This document shows, one piece after another, positions 1 to 7,737 of a stretch of 16,789 bases of DNA. Where the stretch lies: NCBI GenBank assembly GCA_902790885.1, contig CADATR010000026.1, positions 1-16,789 on the forward strand, given 5' to 3'. The notes beneath the pieces were generated by a model. It was not told the DNA's origin. It searched no databases and saw only the letters and a program-made list of their open reading frames with translations. Every line of letters starts with the position of its first letter. Within the stretch, counting starts at the first letter, position 1. Origin of the DNA: an uncultured Eubacteriales bacterium. GTDB taxonomy: Bacteria > Bacillota_A > Clostridia > Peptostreptococcales > Anaerovoracaceae. The position numbers were made by a program, and so were the translations under genes.

Positions 1-160
1 GTGGTCGTACCGCATGAAAGCCAGAGAAAGGAACGCGGGGTGGCGCATAGACTATTTCATCATCTCAGACCGCCTGAGGGATAAGCTGAAAGAAGCGGAG
101 ATCCTTACAGAAGTGTACGGCAGCGACCACTGTCCGGTATCAGTGACGATGGATCTGTAA
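1..160 (+). CDS. xth: Exodeoxyribonuclease III, C-terminal end (partial)
   Basis: Only the last 52 codons are in the window, read from base 2 to the TAA at 158-160. The translation includes WSYRMKARERNAGWRIDYF, then SDRL and finally GSDHCPV. This is the signature end of the ExoIII/AP-endonuclease family: the Asn-Ala-Gly-Trp-Arg-Ile-Asp-Tyr block and the Ser-Asp-His-Cys-Pro-Val block, whose Asp-His pair is catalytic. The enzyme cuts DNA at abasic sites and removes 3' blocking groups in base excision repair. The start and N-terminal metal-binding residues lie upstream of the window. No strong terminator follows; only a weak AT-rich inverted repeat lies at 170-206. The identification rests on motif recognition and is quite secure; the exact paralogue name (xth or exoA) is convention. 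Confidence 0.9.
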   Translation, partial: WSYRMKARERNAGWRIDYFIISDRLRDKLKEAEILTEVYGSDHCPVSVTMDL

Positions 161-169
161 AGCTGCATG

Positions 170-206
170 CAAATATCGATGAATATCTGAAAAATACTGA
201 TATTTG
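170..206. repeat. AT-rich inverted repeat between xth and rpsT
   Basis: CAAATATC at 170-177 is exactly complementary to GATATTTG at 199-206, with a 21-nt loop. It sits just after the xth stop and just before the rpsT -35 element. It has no following T-run, so it is at best a weak terminator for xth, and it may be chance in AT-rich DNA. Confidence 0.3.
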
Positions 207-209
207 TGC

Positions 210-238
210 TTGTATTCTGTTATTCAGTATCGTATAAT
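210..238 (+). promoter_or_regulatory. Sigma-A-type promoter for rpsT
   Basis: TTGTAT at 210-215 and a perfect TATAAT at 233-238 are separated by 17 bp. Transcription should start near 245, giving a leader of about 40 nt before the rpsT ATG at 285. Confidence 0.75.
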
Positions 239-284
239 TGCCGTTGCGAATTAATGCATTAAGAAATGAAAGTGGGGTAAAATA

Positions 285-554
285 ATGGCAAACATTAAAT
301 CCGCAAAGAAAAGAATCCGTGTAATCGACAAGAAGACAGCCCGCAACATCAGGGTAAAGAACCACATCAAGGAAGCTGAGAAGGCATTCCTCGCAGCGGT
401 TGAATCCGGTGACGCAGATGCAGCAAAGGCAGCATTCCAGCACGCTGAGAAGAAGCTCATGCAGGCAGCTGCAAAGGGTACGTTCCATAAGAACGCAGTA
501 GCTCGTAAGATTTCCAGATTCGAGAAGAAACTCAACGCGCTCAGCGCAAAGTAA
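285..554 (+). CDS. rpsT: 30S ribosomal protein S20
   Basis: An 89-residue, strongly basic, helix-rich protein starting MANIKSAKKRIRV, the normal S20 opening, and of usual family length. S20 binds 16S rRNA early in assembly of the small subunit and lies at the bottom of the 30S body. Alternating Lys/Arg and Ala runs extend to the C-terminal LNALSAK. The start is fixed by this N-terminus; the upstream site is a modest GTGGGG at 272-277, seven bases before the ATG. The gene is monocistronic by appearance, with its own promoter (210-238) and a perfect-stem terminator (597-625). It stands directly upstream of lepA, as in many Firmicutes, but without the gpr and spoIIP genes that often lie between them in spore formers. 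Confidence 0.97.
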   Translation: MANIKSAKKRIRVIDKKTARNIRVKNHIKEAEKAFLAAVESGDADAAKAAFQHAEKKLMQAAAKGTFHKNAVARKISRFEKKLNALSAK

Positions 555-596
555 TTCTCACCCGTCCCCACATTGCGTATAAGTTAAATGCGCCTT

Positions 597-625
597 CAGC
601 CGGAGTGTCTCCCGGCTGTTTTTTT
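597..625 (+). terminator. Intrinsic terminator of rpsT
   Basis: CAGCCGG (597-603) pairs perfectly with CCGGCTG (612-618) around an 8-nt loop, and seven T residues follow at 619-625. Confidence 0.9.
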
Positions 626-661
626 ATGCATCCGACGCGCGCGGCATTCCAAAAGTAGTTC

Positions 662-690
662 TCGAAAAAGTGTCGGTTATTCTATATAAT
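662..690 (+). promoter_or_regulatory. Promoter of the lepA-hemW-glpK unit
   Basis: A perfect TATAAT at 685-690 is preceded at 17 bp by TCGAAA (662-667), a 4/6 match to the -35 consensus. The predicted start near 697 leaves a short leader before lepA. Confidence 0.6.
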
Positions 691-723
691 TAATTAGTTA
701 AACTACAGAAGGAAACAGTGAAT

Positions 724-2532
724 ATGAGCTATCTTGACAATATCAGAAATTTCAGCATAATCGCTCACATCGACCACGGCAAGTCCACTCTGGCTGACCG
801 CCTTATAGAGAAGACGGGCCTTGTTGAGGCGCGCGACATGAAGGAGCAGTATCTCGACAACATGGATATAGAACGTGAGCGCGGCATCACGATAAAGCTC
901 CAGACTACGCGCCTGCAATACAAGGCGAAAGACGGGCAGGAATACATACTGAACCTTATCGACACTCCGGGACACGTGGACTTCAATTACGAGGTGTCGC
1001 GATCTCTCGCTGCCTGCGACGGAGCCGTTCTTGTCGTTGATGCTACACAGGGGGTAGAGGCCCAGACTCTCGGCAACGTCTACCTTGCGCTCGATGAAGA
1101 CCTCGAGATTCTCCCTGTGCTCAACAAGATGGACCTCGATTCGGCGAGGCCTCAGGACGCCAGGGAAGAGATAGAAGACATAATAGGACTCGATGCTTCT
1201 GAGGCTCCGGAGATCTCAGCCAAGACAGGCATGGGGATCGATGAGATGCTCGAGAAGCTGATTGAAGTTATACCGCCTCCGCAGGGTGACCCTGACGGCA
1301 GGCTCAAGGCGCTTATCTTTGATTCGTACTATGACAGCTACAAAGGTGTCATCATTTACACCCGTATTTTTGACGGAAGGGTAAAGCGCGGCGATACGAT
1401 CCGCATGATGAACACCGGCAAAAACTATGAGGTGACCGAAGTAGGCTACTGCATCCCGGGAACTCTTCCGGCGGATGAGCTGAAGGCCGGCGAGGTAGGA
1501 TATATATGCGGAAGCATCAAGCAGGTAGCCGACGCGCGTGTCGGTGATACCATTACGCTCGCGAACGCTCCGACCGACGCTCCGCTCAAGGGATATAAGA
1601 AGGCTCAGTCCATGGTCTACTGCGGAATATTCCCGGCTGAGGGCGAGAAATACGAGAACGTAAAGGATGCGCTCGAGAAGCTGCAGGTAAACGACGCGGC
1701 GTTCAATTTTGAACCTGAGAATTCCGCGGCGCTCGGCTACGGCTACAGGTGCGGATTCCTTGGACTTCTGCACATGGATGTCATAACGGAGAGGCTCGCC
1801 AGGGAGTTCGATCTTGATGTAATCACCACACTGCCGTCTGTAGTATATAAGGTAGTGATGAAGGACGGGGAAGTCCTTGACATACAGAACCCTTCTAACC
1901 TGCCGCCGGCAGCCCTTATAGCGCATATCGAGGAGCCTATAGTAAAGGCAGACATCATGACGCCGAATGAGTATGTCGGAAGCATCATGACTCTTTGCCA
2001 GAACCGCCGCGGCAATATGATACACATGGAGTATCTCACAAAGACCAGAGTGCAGCTCCACTATGAGATGCCGCTCAACGAGGTTATATATGACTTCTTT
2101 GACGCTCTCAAATCGCGCACAAGAGGATATGCTTCGCTCGACTATGAATTCCTGAGATACCAGCCTGCGAAGCTCGTAAAGCTCGATATACTGCTGAACC
2201 GCGAGCCTATAGACGCTCTGTCGACCATAGTGCCTGAAGAGGAGGCGATGGCCAAGGGAAGAGGCATCTGCGAGAAGCTGAAAGAGATAATCCCGAGGCA
2301 TCAGTTTGAGGTGCCGATCCAGGCTGCGATAGGACAGAAGATCATCGCCCGCGAGACTGTTAGAGCTTACCGCAAGGACGTTCTTGCAAAGTGCTACGGC
2401 GGAGACATAACAAGAAAGAAGAAGCTGCTCGAGAAACAGAAGGCCGGAAAGAAGAGAATGAGACAGTTCGGTTCGGTGACCGTGCCGCAGGAGGCTTTCA
2501 CTGAGGTGCTCAAGCTCGACGACGGCAGATAA
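724..2532 (+). CDS. lepA: Elongation factor 4 (LepA GTPase)
   Basis: Translational GTPase that acts on the ribosome and has been linked to back-translocation and to 30S biogenesis. All G motifs are visible in a 602-residue protein: AHIDHGKST (about residues 14-22), RERGIT in switch I, DTPGH (80-84), NKMD (134-137) and SAKTG. The LepA-specific C-terminal domain ends the protein, with Lys/Arg-rich segments such as [21 protein letters not shown], and the length is standard. I prefer the ATG at 724, about 10 nt after AGAAGGA (707-713); a GTG at 718 is also possible and adds two residues. The TAA is followed after one base by the hemW ATG, so the two genes are almost certainly co-transcribed and probably translationally coupled. 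The G domain shows nothing unusual. Confidence 0.97.
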   Translation: MSYLDNIRNFSIIAHIDHGKSTLADRLIEKTGLVEARDMKEQYLDNMDIERERGITIKLQTTRLQYKAKDGQEYILNLIDTPGHVDFNYEVSRSLAACDGAVLVVDATQGVEAQTLGNVYLALDEDLEILPVLNKMDLDSARPQDAREEIEDIIGLDASEAPEISAKTGMGIDEMLEKLIEVIPPPQGDPDGRLKALIFDSYYDSYKGVIIYTRIFDGRVKRGDTIRMMNTGKNYEVTEVGYCIPGTLPADELKAGEVGYICGSIKQVADARVGDTITLANAPTDAPLKGYKKAQSMVYCGIFPAEGEKYENVKDALEKLQVNDAAFNFEPENSAALGYGYRCGFLGLLHMDVITERLAREFDLDVITTLPSVVYKVVMKDGEVLDIQNPSNLPPAALIAHIEEPIVKADIMTPNEYVGSIMTLCQNRRGNMIHMEYLTKTRVQLHYEMPLNEVIYDFFDALKSRTRGYASLDYEFLRYQPAKLVKLDILLNREPIDALSTIVPEEEAMAKGRGICEKLKEIIPRHQFEVPIQAAIGQKIIARETVRAYRKDVLAKCYGGDITRKKKLLEKQKAGKKRMRQFGSVTVPQEAFTEVLKLDDGR

Positions 2533-2533
2533 T

Positions 2534-3778
2534 ATGGATAAAAAAAGAGGCGTATACATACACATGCCTTTCTGCGTACAGAAGTGCAGATACTGCGCAT
2601 TTCTCTCTTTCGGCGCGGAAGGCTCGCCAAGAAAAGAATACATGGACGCCCTTGAGAAGGAGATAGAGCTGAGGGCGGCTCTTGAAAGGGCAAACGGAAC
2701 GGACAGGCCACTAAGCACCATCTACATCGGAGGGGGGACTCCGTCTGTGATGGATATCTCGACAATGTCCGAGATGGTGAAGACTCTCAGGCGTTCCTTT
2801 GATGTGGAACCTGCCGCGGAATTCACGCTCGAGGCGAATCCCGCTACGCTTGGACGCAAGGACGGCGTTATGCTAGCAAAGCTGCAGGCGTACAGATTCA
2901 TGGGCGTAAACAGGTTCTCAATGGGCGTGCAGTCGATGGACAACGACAGGCTGCATTATCTGGGACGCATACACACCGCTGAAAACGTTGCCCGCGACAT
3001 GGAGATCATCCGGAGAAAGGGCTTTGACAATGTCAATCTCGACCTCATCTTTTCGGTGCCGGGCGAGAGCGGCGATGACGCGCTCAGAGACCTCGAAAGG
3101 ATACTGGCCTTTGACCCTGAGCATATATCGTGCTACAGCCTGCAGATAGAAGAGGGCACTGTCTTCGGTAAGATGTATGAGTCGGGCGAACTGAAAGAAG
3201 TCCCTGATGAAGAGGACAGGGAGACGTATCACAGGATATGCCGCGGACTGGAGCAGGCCGGCTATGAGCACTACGAGATCAGCAATTTCGCCAGGAAGGG
3301 CGATGATCCGGACGCTCCGAGCCCGTACAGATCGAAGCATAACAGCCTGTACTGGAACATGGACGAATACATAGGCCTGGGGCTCGGCGCGAGCGGGTTC
3401 ATCAACGGTGTAAGATACAAAAACACCTCAGACCTCGATGAATACCTCATGGCGCTTGCTGAGGGCAGGCTGCCTGTCGCGGAGGAGCATGTCAACACAG
3501 CGTTCGATAACATAAGCGAAGCCGTGTTTACCGGGCTCAGGAGGCGCGAAGGCGTCAGCTATGAAGAGGCAGTCCGCGCGTACATGGACGCAGACGATGC
3601 TGAAATAAGCAATGCTGAAGCGTCATTCAGAGACGTATTCTGGGATATTTTCTCTGAAGCAATGGAGGAAGCTTTCGGATATGCCGAAAGAAAGCTCCTT
3701 ATCATCGATGACAGCGGGCTCAGGCTCACAGAGCAGGGCATAGATATAAGCAATTCAATAATGTCGCTTTTTGTATAG
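2534..3778 (+). CDS. hemW: Radical SAM heme chaperone-type protein HemW
   Basis: A 414-residue radical SAM protein. The cluster motif is C14-x3-C18-x2-C21 followed by Ala-Phe; this CxxxCxxCxF form separates HemW from true oxygen-independent coproporphyrinogen oxidase HemN, which has a fourth cysteine. A GGGTPS motif lies near residues 66-71 and the HemW-type HNxxYW motif (HNSLYW) in the second half. HemW proteins bind heme and are thought to deliver it to respiratory proteins; earlier annotations call them HemN-like. The ATG lies one base beyond the lepA stop, with no clear Shine-Dalgarno site of its own, suggesting translation by coupling. The lepA-hemW order is common in Firmicutes. The frequent Gly-Ala-His motif after the HN motif is Gly-Ala-Ser here (GLGASGF). 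Which heme target it would serve in this anaerobe is unknown. Confidence 0.9.
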   Translation: MDKKRGVYIHMPFCVQKCRYCAFLSFGAEGSPRKEYMDALEKEIELRAALERANGTDRPLSTIYIGGGTPSVMDISTMSEMVKTLRRSFDVEPAAEFTLEANPATLGRKDGVMLAKLQAYRFMGVNRFSMGVQSMDNDRLHYLGRIHTAENVARDMEIIRRKGFDNVNLDLIFSVPGESGDDALRDLERILAFDPEHISCYSLQIEEGTVFGKMYESGELKEVPDEEDRETYHRICRGLEQAGYEHYEISNFARKGDDPDAPSPYRSKHNSLYWNMDEYIGLGLGASGFINGVRYKNTSDLDEYLMALAEGRLPVAEEHVNTAFDNISEAVFTGLRRREGVSYEEAVRAYMDADDAEISNAEASFRDVFWDIFSEAMEEAFGYAERKLLIIDDSGLRLTEQGIDISNSIMSLFV

Positions 3779-3784
3779 AAAGGA
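3779..3784 (+). promoter_or_regulatory. Ribosome binding site that sets the glpK start
   Basis: AAAGGA directly after the hemW stop (TAG 3776-3778), seven bases before the ATG at 3792. It excludes the in-frame TTG at 3771, which lies upstream of the site. Confidence 0.75.
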
Positions 3785-3791
3785 TAGCATC

Positions 3792-5279
3792 ATGGAAAAA
3801 TACATAATGGCGCTTGACCAGGGCACTACGAGCTCCAGGACGATCATCTATGACAAAGCAGGCAATATCAGATCTGTCGTACAGAGAGAGTTTACCCAGA
3901 TATTCCCTCACGAGGGCTGGGTGGAGCATGACGCGATGGAGATATGGGCTTCCCAGATGGGCACGGCCCAGGAGGCTCTTCTTAAGGCGGGACTCACGTA
4001 CAAGAACATCGCCGCCATCGGCATCACCAACCAGAGAGAAACGACGGTGGTCTGGGATAAGAATACCGGTATGCCCGTTTATAACGCCATTGTGTGGCAG
4101 TGCCGCAGAACGGCTGATTACGCCGCCAAGCTCAAACCGCACGAGGAAATGATAAGGCAGAAGACGGGCCTTCTCGCTGATCCTTACTTCAGCGGAACAA
4201 AACTTGCGTGGATACTCGAGAACGTTCCGGGCGTAAGGTCAAGAGCAGAGAAGGGCGAGCTCCTTTTCGGCACCATCGAGTGCTGGCTCATCTGGAAGCT
4301 GACGGGCGGAAAGGTGCACGTATCCGACTATTCAAACGCCTGCAGGACTATGCTCTTCGACATCAATACACTGAAGTGGGACGAAGAGCTCTGCGGCCTT
4401 CTCAACATACCGATGTGCATGCTGCCTGAGCCTGTGGAATGCTCGCATCACTACGGCGACACCATCGACGAGATATTCGGAGGTCCGATCCCTATCACGG
4501 GAGCTGCGGGAGACCAGCAGGCTGCGCTCTTTGGAGAGGCATGCTATGAAGAGGGAGACGTGAAGAGCACATACGGCACAGGAAACTTCCTGCTGCTCAA
4601 CACTGGAGACAAGCCTGTAATGTCGAAAAACGGACTCCTTACCACGATAGCATGGGGTCTCGACGGCAATGTGACCTATGCGCTTGAGGGATCTGTATTC
4701 GTATGCGGAGCCGCAGTGCAGTGGCTGAGGGACCAGCTGAGGTTTTTCCGCGATGCCTCTGAATCTGAAGAGATAGCGGCTTCAGTGCCGGATGCGGGAG
4801 GGGTGTTTGTCGTTCCTGCATTTGTAGGACTCGGAGCGCCTTACTGGGAGCCTGAGGCCAGAGGAGCGGTGTTCGGCATCACCAGAGGCACCACAAGGGA
4901 GCATATCGTAAGAGCCACACTCCAGTCGCTGGTCTATCAGAACGAAGACCTTCTTTCTGCAATGAAAGCGGATACAGGCAAGGAGATCACGTCTCTCAAG
5001 GTGGACGGAGGAGCTGCCATGAACAATCTGCTTATGCAGTTCCAGGCGGATATATCCGATATAGATATAGTGAGATATGCCTCGATAGAATCGACATCGC
5101 TGGGAGCAGCTTATCTGGCAGGGCTTGCAGTAGGGTATTATGACAGCCTTGCAGACATAGTTGCAAGCAAGGAAATAGCAAGGACTTTCAAACCGTCGCT
5201 CGGAGAAAAAGAAAGGCGTGAAAAGCTGGAGGGATGGCACAGAGCTGTAAAGGCAACTATGGCCTTCCGCGAAGTATAA
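3792..5279 (+). CDS. glpK: Glycerol kinase
   Basis: FGGY-family carbohydrate kinase that phosphorylates glycerol to sn-glycerol 3-phosphate with ATP in the cytoplasm. The 495-residue length is normal. Motifs include LDQGTTSSR at the N-terminus, NQRETT (glycerol-contacting Arg-Glu), [28 protein letters not shown] with the catalytic-base Asp near residue 241, and [12 protein letters not shown]. The ATG at 3792 is chosen from its ribosome binding site and because the family N-terminus begins there. The gene follows hemW after 13 bp and ends before a perfect terminator, so it appears to be the last gene of the lepA operon; a glycerol facilitator or glycerol phosphate dehydrogenase is not beside it. 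The loop before GAAGDQQ reads TIDEIFGG; Gram-positive enzymes controlled by HPr carry a phosphorylatable His here, which is absent. Confidence 0.95.
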   Translation: MEKYIMALDQGTTSSRTIIYDKAGNIRSVVQREFTQIFPHEGWVEHDAMEIWASQMGTAQEALLKAGLTYKNIAAIGITNQRETTVVWDKNTGMPVYNAIVWQCRRTADYAAKLKPHEEMIRQKTGLLADPYFSGTKLAWILENVPGVRSRAEKGELLFGTIECWLIWKLTGGKVHVSDYSNACRTMLFDINTLKWDEELCGLLNIPMCMLPEPVECSHHYGDTIDEIFGGPIPITGAAGDQQAALFGEACYEEGDVKSTYGTGNFLLLNTGDKPVMSKNGLLTTIAWGLDGNVTYALEGSVFVCGAAVQWLRDQLRFFRDASESEEIAASVPDAGGVFVVPAFVGLGAPYWEPEARGAVFGITRGTTREHIVRATLQSLVYQNEDLLSAMKADTGKEITSLKVDGGAAMNNLLMQFQADISDIDIVRYASIESTSLGAAYLAGLAVGYYDSLADIVASKEIARTFKPSLGEKERREKLEGWHRAVKATMAFREV

Positions 5280-5295
5280 GAAACCGTTGATCTGA

Positions 5296-5325
5296 GATTC
5301 CCGGTCTTTGCCGGGAATCTTTTTT
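5296..5325 (+). terminator. Intrinsic terminator after glpK
   Basis: GATTCCCGG (5296-5304) pairs perfectly with CCGGGAATC (5311-5319) around TCTTTG, followed by six T residues (5320-5325). Confidence 0.93.
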
Positions 5326-5360
5326 ACGGGAATTTTGACTGATATTTTTTACAAATTTAG

Positions 5361-5389
5361 TAGACAAGAGGGAAGCTTTTGTTTATAAT
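5361..5389 (+). promoter_or_regulatory. Strong promoter for tRNA-Glu
   Basis: TAGACA (5361-5366, 5/6) and perfect TATAAT (5384-5389) with exactly 17 bp between. Transcription would start near 5396, about 16 nt before the mature tRNA. Confidence 0.85.
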
Positions 5390-5411
5390 ACTACTTGCGC
5401 ATGAAAAATGT

Positions 5412-5486
5412 GGCGCATTGGTCAAGAGGTCAAGACGTCGCCCTCTCACGGCGGAATCCAGGGTTCGATTCCCTGATGCGCTACCA
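5412..5486 (+). tRNA. tRNA-Glu (anticodon CTC)
   Basis: A complete 75-nt cloverleaf with encoded CCA. The acceptor strands GGCGCAT (5412-5418) and ATGCGCT (5476-5482) pair fully with one G-T wobble, followed by A73 and CCA (5484-5486). The T arm is CAGGG-TTCGATT-CCCTG. The anticodon loop CTCTCAC sits on a five-pair stem (TCGCC with GGCGG) and gives anticodon CTC, reading GAG. The TTGGTCAAG D-arm start is typical of bacterial tRNA-Glu. It is a single-gene unit with its own promoter and terminator; a TTC isoacceptor for GAA codons must be encoded elsewhere. Confidence 0.95.
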
Positions 5487-5491
5487 CGAAT

Positions 5492-5522
5492 AAAGAACGG
5501 CTCCAGGCCGTTCTTTTCTTTT
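5492..5522 (+). terminator. Intrinsic terminator after tRNA-Glu
   Basis: AAAGAACGGC (5492-5501) pairs perfectly with GCCGTTCTTT (5507-5516) around TCCAG, and TCTTTT follows. It begins five bases after the tRNA CCA end. Confidence 0.92.
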
Positions 5523-5659
5523 GCTTCGGTTCTTATGCCGCCGCCTTTTCCGCTTATTCCTTCAAGCAATCCGCCTTTGACCAGATCCCGGACTATTGGT
5601 ATATGCCGCGTTCAAGTTGTCAGAGTCATTCTCAGGGGCTTTTCCGAAAAGAGGCGCTG

Positions 5660-5703
5660 GACCATAAAATGCGATGTTATTTTTGTGCCGCATGGTCTAT
5701 AAT
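5660..5703 (+). promoter_or_regulatory. Probable promoter region of the 5771 gene, with flanking inverted repeat
   Basis: A perfect TATAAT lies at 5698-5703, but no good -35 element is seen at 16-18 bp. GACCAT (5660-5665) and ATGGTC (5692-5697) form an inverted repeat centred on where the -35 would be, ending directly before the -10. The arrangement could be a regulator site; the half-sites are short and widely spaced. Confidence 0.4.
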
Positions 5704-5718
5704 ATATACGGATGTTTA

Positions 5719-5733
5719 CGGTCTTACAGACCG
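5719..5733 (+). repeat. Short hairpin in the leader of the 5771 gene
   Basis: CGGTCT (5719-5724) pairs perfectly with AGACCG (5728-5733) around a 3-nt loop, about ten bases after the predicted transcription start. It might protect the 5' end; no T-run follows. Confidence 0.4.
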
Positions 5734-5770
5734 GTTACGATGTTAAATATTTCTCCGGGGAGGATGCAAA

Positions 5771-6784
5771 ATGATAAATAAAATTCTTGTCGAAGCATGC
5801 GTAAAATCATTCAAAACCATCTTTGAAAGAGAGAATGTGCCTTATACTATCAGGGACGATGCAGAATCCAGTTATTTCTTCCATCTCTGGGAAGATACTG
5901 ATGAAGAAAAAGACCTGGCATACAGACAGGCATTGCCTGCAATTGAACGCATAGCAGAACACGAGCCATTCATTTTCGAAACAGGCGGCGAGCCTATTGT
6001 CATACGCCTGAATTACCTTGACAGAGAACTCGAAAGGGACTCTTTTGGCGAGATAATGCTGGAGCGTCCTGATCTTGACTGGCGTTTCGCCATTTCCGTA
6101 AAGAGCGATGCCAGGATCCTCTCGGCTATGCCTGTTGCCGACCGTGAGCTCGATATGGACAAGGATAAGATCAAGGGCTCATTCAACGGTATCGATGACT
6201 TCGGATTCCGCATTTTCGGAATACCTTGCTCAAATGAGTATTTTGATGATGTAAATGATATACTTCTCAACATTGCGCCTCGTGACAATGATAACTGGGG
6301 TGAGCTCGTCAAGGATGAAAAATTCGTATACGGATCCATCGTCACGCCTTTACTCAAGGCTATCGGACGTGAATTCCCGCGCCTGCTCAAATTCCACCCT
6401 GAAGCTCCTCAGAAACTCATCGATTATTTCTATGGCAAGATAGATTACTACTTCATCAAACCTATTGATGAACTTCAGGTAACCAGGATAGGCTGTGTGA
6501 ATGCCCGCGGATATCTTGGACAGATGCCTGACAACAAGAACCTCAAGACACCAAAAACAGGATTCCCTTCGGAGCTCCTTGATGTAAGGCTGGCTACGGG
6601 CAAATACGGCGAGATATCAAGAGACACGCTGCAGCTGATGTTTGACGGCGGATGGTCGGTGTGCATTACTGTGTACCCTGTCTATGATACTTACGGAGAG
6701 TTCGGATTCGATCTGCAGGTATATCTTCCGGTAACACCTTTCGGAAGCTATCGCGATCAGGTTGACTGGGCTGCGGAGGCATAA
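5771..6784 (+). CDS. Diverged HaeIII-type restriction endonuclease-like protein (tentative)
   Basis: A soluble 337-residue protein with no signal peptide or membrane segment, started by GGGGAGG at 5757-5763. From memory, its order of segments follows the HaeIII type II endonuclease family: a DW..ISVK block (103-111), FGIPCS (149-154), WGEL (176-179), APQKLIDYFYGKIDYYF (212-228), NARGYLG (244-250), FPSELLDV (265-272), LMFDGGWSV (289-297) and GFDLQV (312-317). Length also fits that family of about 300-340 residues. K111 would be the PD-(D/E)xK-type lysine, with E94 and D90 as candidate acidic residues. However, the Lys-His-Ser-Arg-Leu motif expected after the lysine and the Arg-Ile-His-Asn segment near the C-terminus are replaced. 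No DNA methyltransferase lies nearby, so it may be inactive, altered in specificity, or repurposed. Homology is a recalled pattern, not a computed alignment. It is co-directional with the YitT gene nine bases downstream. Confidence 0.55.
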   Translation: MINKILVEACVKSFKTIFERENVPYTIRDDAESSYFFHLWEDTDEEKDLAYRQALPAIERIAEHEPFIFETGGEPIVIRLNYLDRELERDSFGEIMLERPDLDWRFAISVKSDARILSAMPVADRELDMDKDKIKGSFNGIDDFGFRIFGIPCSNEYFDDVNDILLNIAPRDNDNWGELVKDEKFVYGSIVTPLLKAIGREFPRLLKFHPEAPQKLIDYFYGKIDYYFIKPIDELQVTRIGCVNARGYLGQMPDNKNLKTPKTGFPSELLDVRLATGKYGEISRDTLQLMFDGGWSVCITVYPVYDTYGEFGFDLQVYLPVTPFGSYRDQVDWAAEA

Positions 6785-6792
6785 AAGCAATA

Positions 6793-7692
6793 ATGTTAAG
6801 ATCACCTAGAACAAAAGCAGGAAGATTCCTGAGAGAAGCGCTGATCGTTGTTACATCAGCGTTTTTCGGTTCCTCAGTACAGATCTTTGTCATGATCCCT
6901 AACGGAATGACATCAGGAGGAATGCCGGGTATAGCGAGGCTGATAACACATTTTCTGCCTGTAAGCTACTCACTCGTGTATTACACTCTGTCGATGGTAG
7001 TGCTTATAGTGGCGTATTTCGCGATGGGAATAGGAGAGGTGAAGCGGATAATCGCTCTGGGATTCGCTTATCCGATAATGCTTTTCATATTCGAGCACAT
7101 CGATTATGAGTTTCTCAGATCGCCCGATCCCTTCCTGGCAGCTATACTGATAGGCATATTCTACGGAATTGCGACAGGAGTAGGGTATATCGGCGGATAC
7201 TCTTCGGGCGGCACCGATACTCTGGCAAGAGTCATCAAGTTCAGAATTCTCAATCATCTGCGGACGGGCGATATACAGATGGCTCTCGACATAGCGATCA
7301 TCACTGTATCCGCGTTTGTGTTCGACACTAATATTGCCGTGTACGCGATCGTGACCGCTGTAGTGGCGGCGAAGGTCATATCCGCGATCACCGTAGGATA
7401 CGGCGGCAGATATGTTCAGTTCGATATAATAACCAGCTCAAAGGAAAAGCGTGAGCAGATAACGGAATACATACTGAAGGATGTGCAGAGAGCGGTAACG
7501 ACTCACGCCTCAAGAGGTGAGTATACAAAAGAGGAGAGAAGGACTCTCAGCACCATATGCACTCCTGCAGAGAGCGTAAAAATCAAAAAGTATGTCGCTG
7601 AGGTCGATCCTGACGCCTTCGCGACGGTAATGTCGCTGACAAACGTCTGGGGCAAGCGATTCCAGGATATAAGAGAGGCCGACAACACATAA
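6793..7692 (+). CDS. YitT/DUF2179 family integral membrane protein
   Basis: A 299-residue protein with about five to six hydrophobic segments in residues 1-205 and a soluble C-terminal domain from about 208. Two glycine-rich repeats mark the family: PNGMTSGGMPGIARL (36-50) and GGYSSGGTDTLAR (134-146). The last part (VQFDIITS to about SLTNVWGKRF) is the DUF2179 domain. The function of the family is unknown; members are common in several copies in Firmicutes and are usually predicted transporters or ligand-binding membrane proteins. The gene starts nine bases after the preceding stop. GGAGG lies 13 bases upstream, inside the previous gene, further than usual, so translation may depend on upstream ribosomes. 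A terminator follows at 7707-7737. Confidence 0.9.
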   Translation: MLRSPRTKAGRFLREALIVVTSAFFGSSVQIFVMIPNGMTSGGMPGIARLITHFLPVSYSLVYYTLSMVVLIVAYFAMGIGEVKRIIALGFAYPIMLFIFEHIDYEFLRSPDPFLAAILIGIFYGIATGVGYIGGYSSGGTDTLARVIKFRILNHLRTGDIQMALDIAIITVSAFVFDTNIAVYAIVTAVVAAKVISAITVGYGGRYVQFDIITSSKEKREQITEYILKDVQRAVTTHASRGEYTKEERRTLSTICTPAESVKIKKYVAEVDPDAFATVMSLTNVWGKRFQDIREADNT

Positions 7693-7706
7693 AACAGTAT
7701 CAGACC

Positions 7707-7737
7707 AGGTGGATGCGCATGAGCGCATCCATCTTTT
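7707..7737 (+). terminator. Intrinsic terminator after the YitT gene
   Basis: GGATGCGC (7711-7718) pairs perfectly with GCGCATCC (7723-7730) around ATGA; four weaker pairs extend the stem outward to 7707 and 7734, and the T-run is 7734-7737. Confidence 0.85.

Noticed and set aside
1216..2721. Long open frame on the minus strand opposite lepA and hemW
   Set aside because: It mirrors the codon pattern of two certain genes, has no ribosome binding site, and its product resembles no family.
5379..5702. Open frame crossing the tRNA-Glu gene
   Set aside because: It runs through the tRNA promoter, tRNA and terminator, so it cannot be a normal gene.
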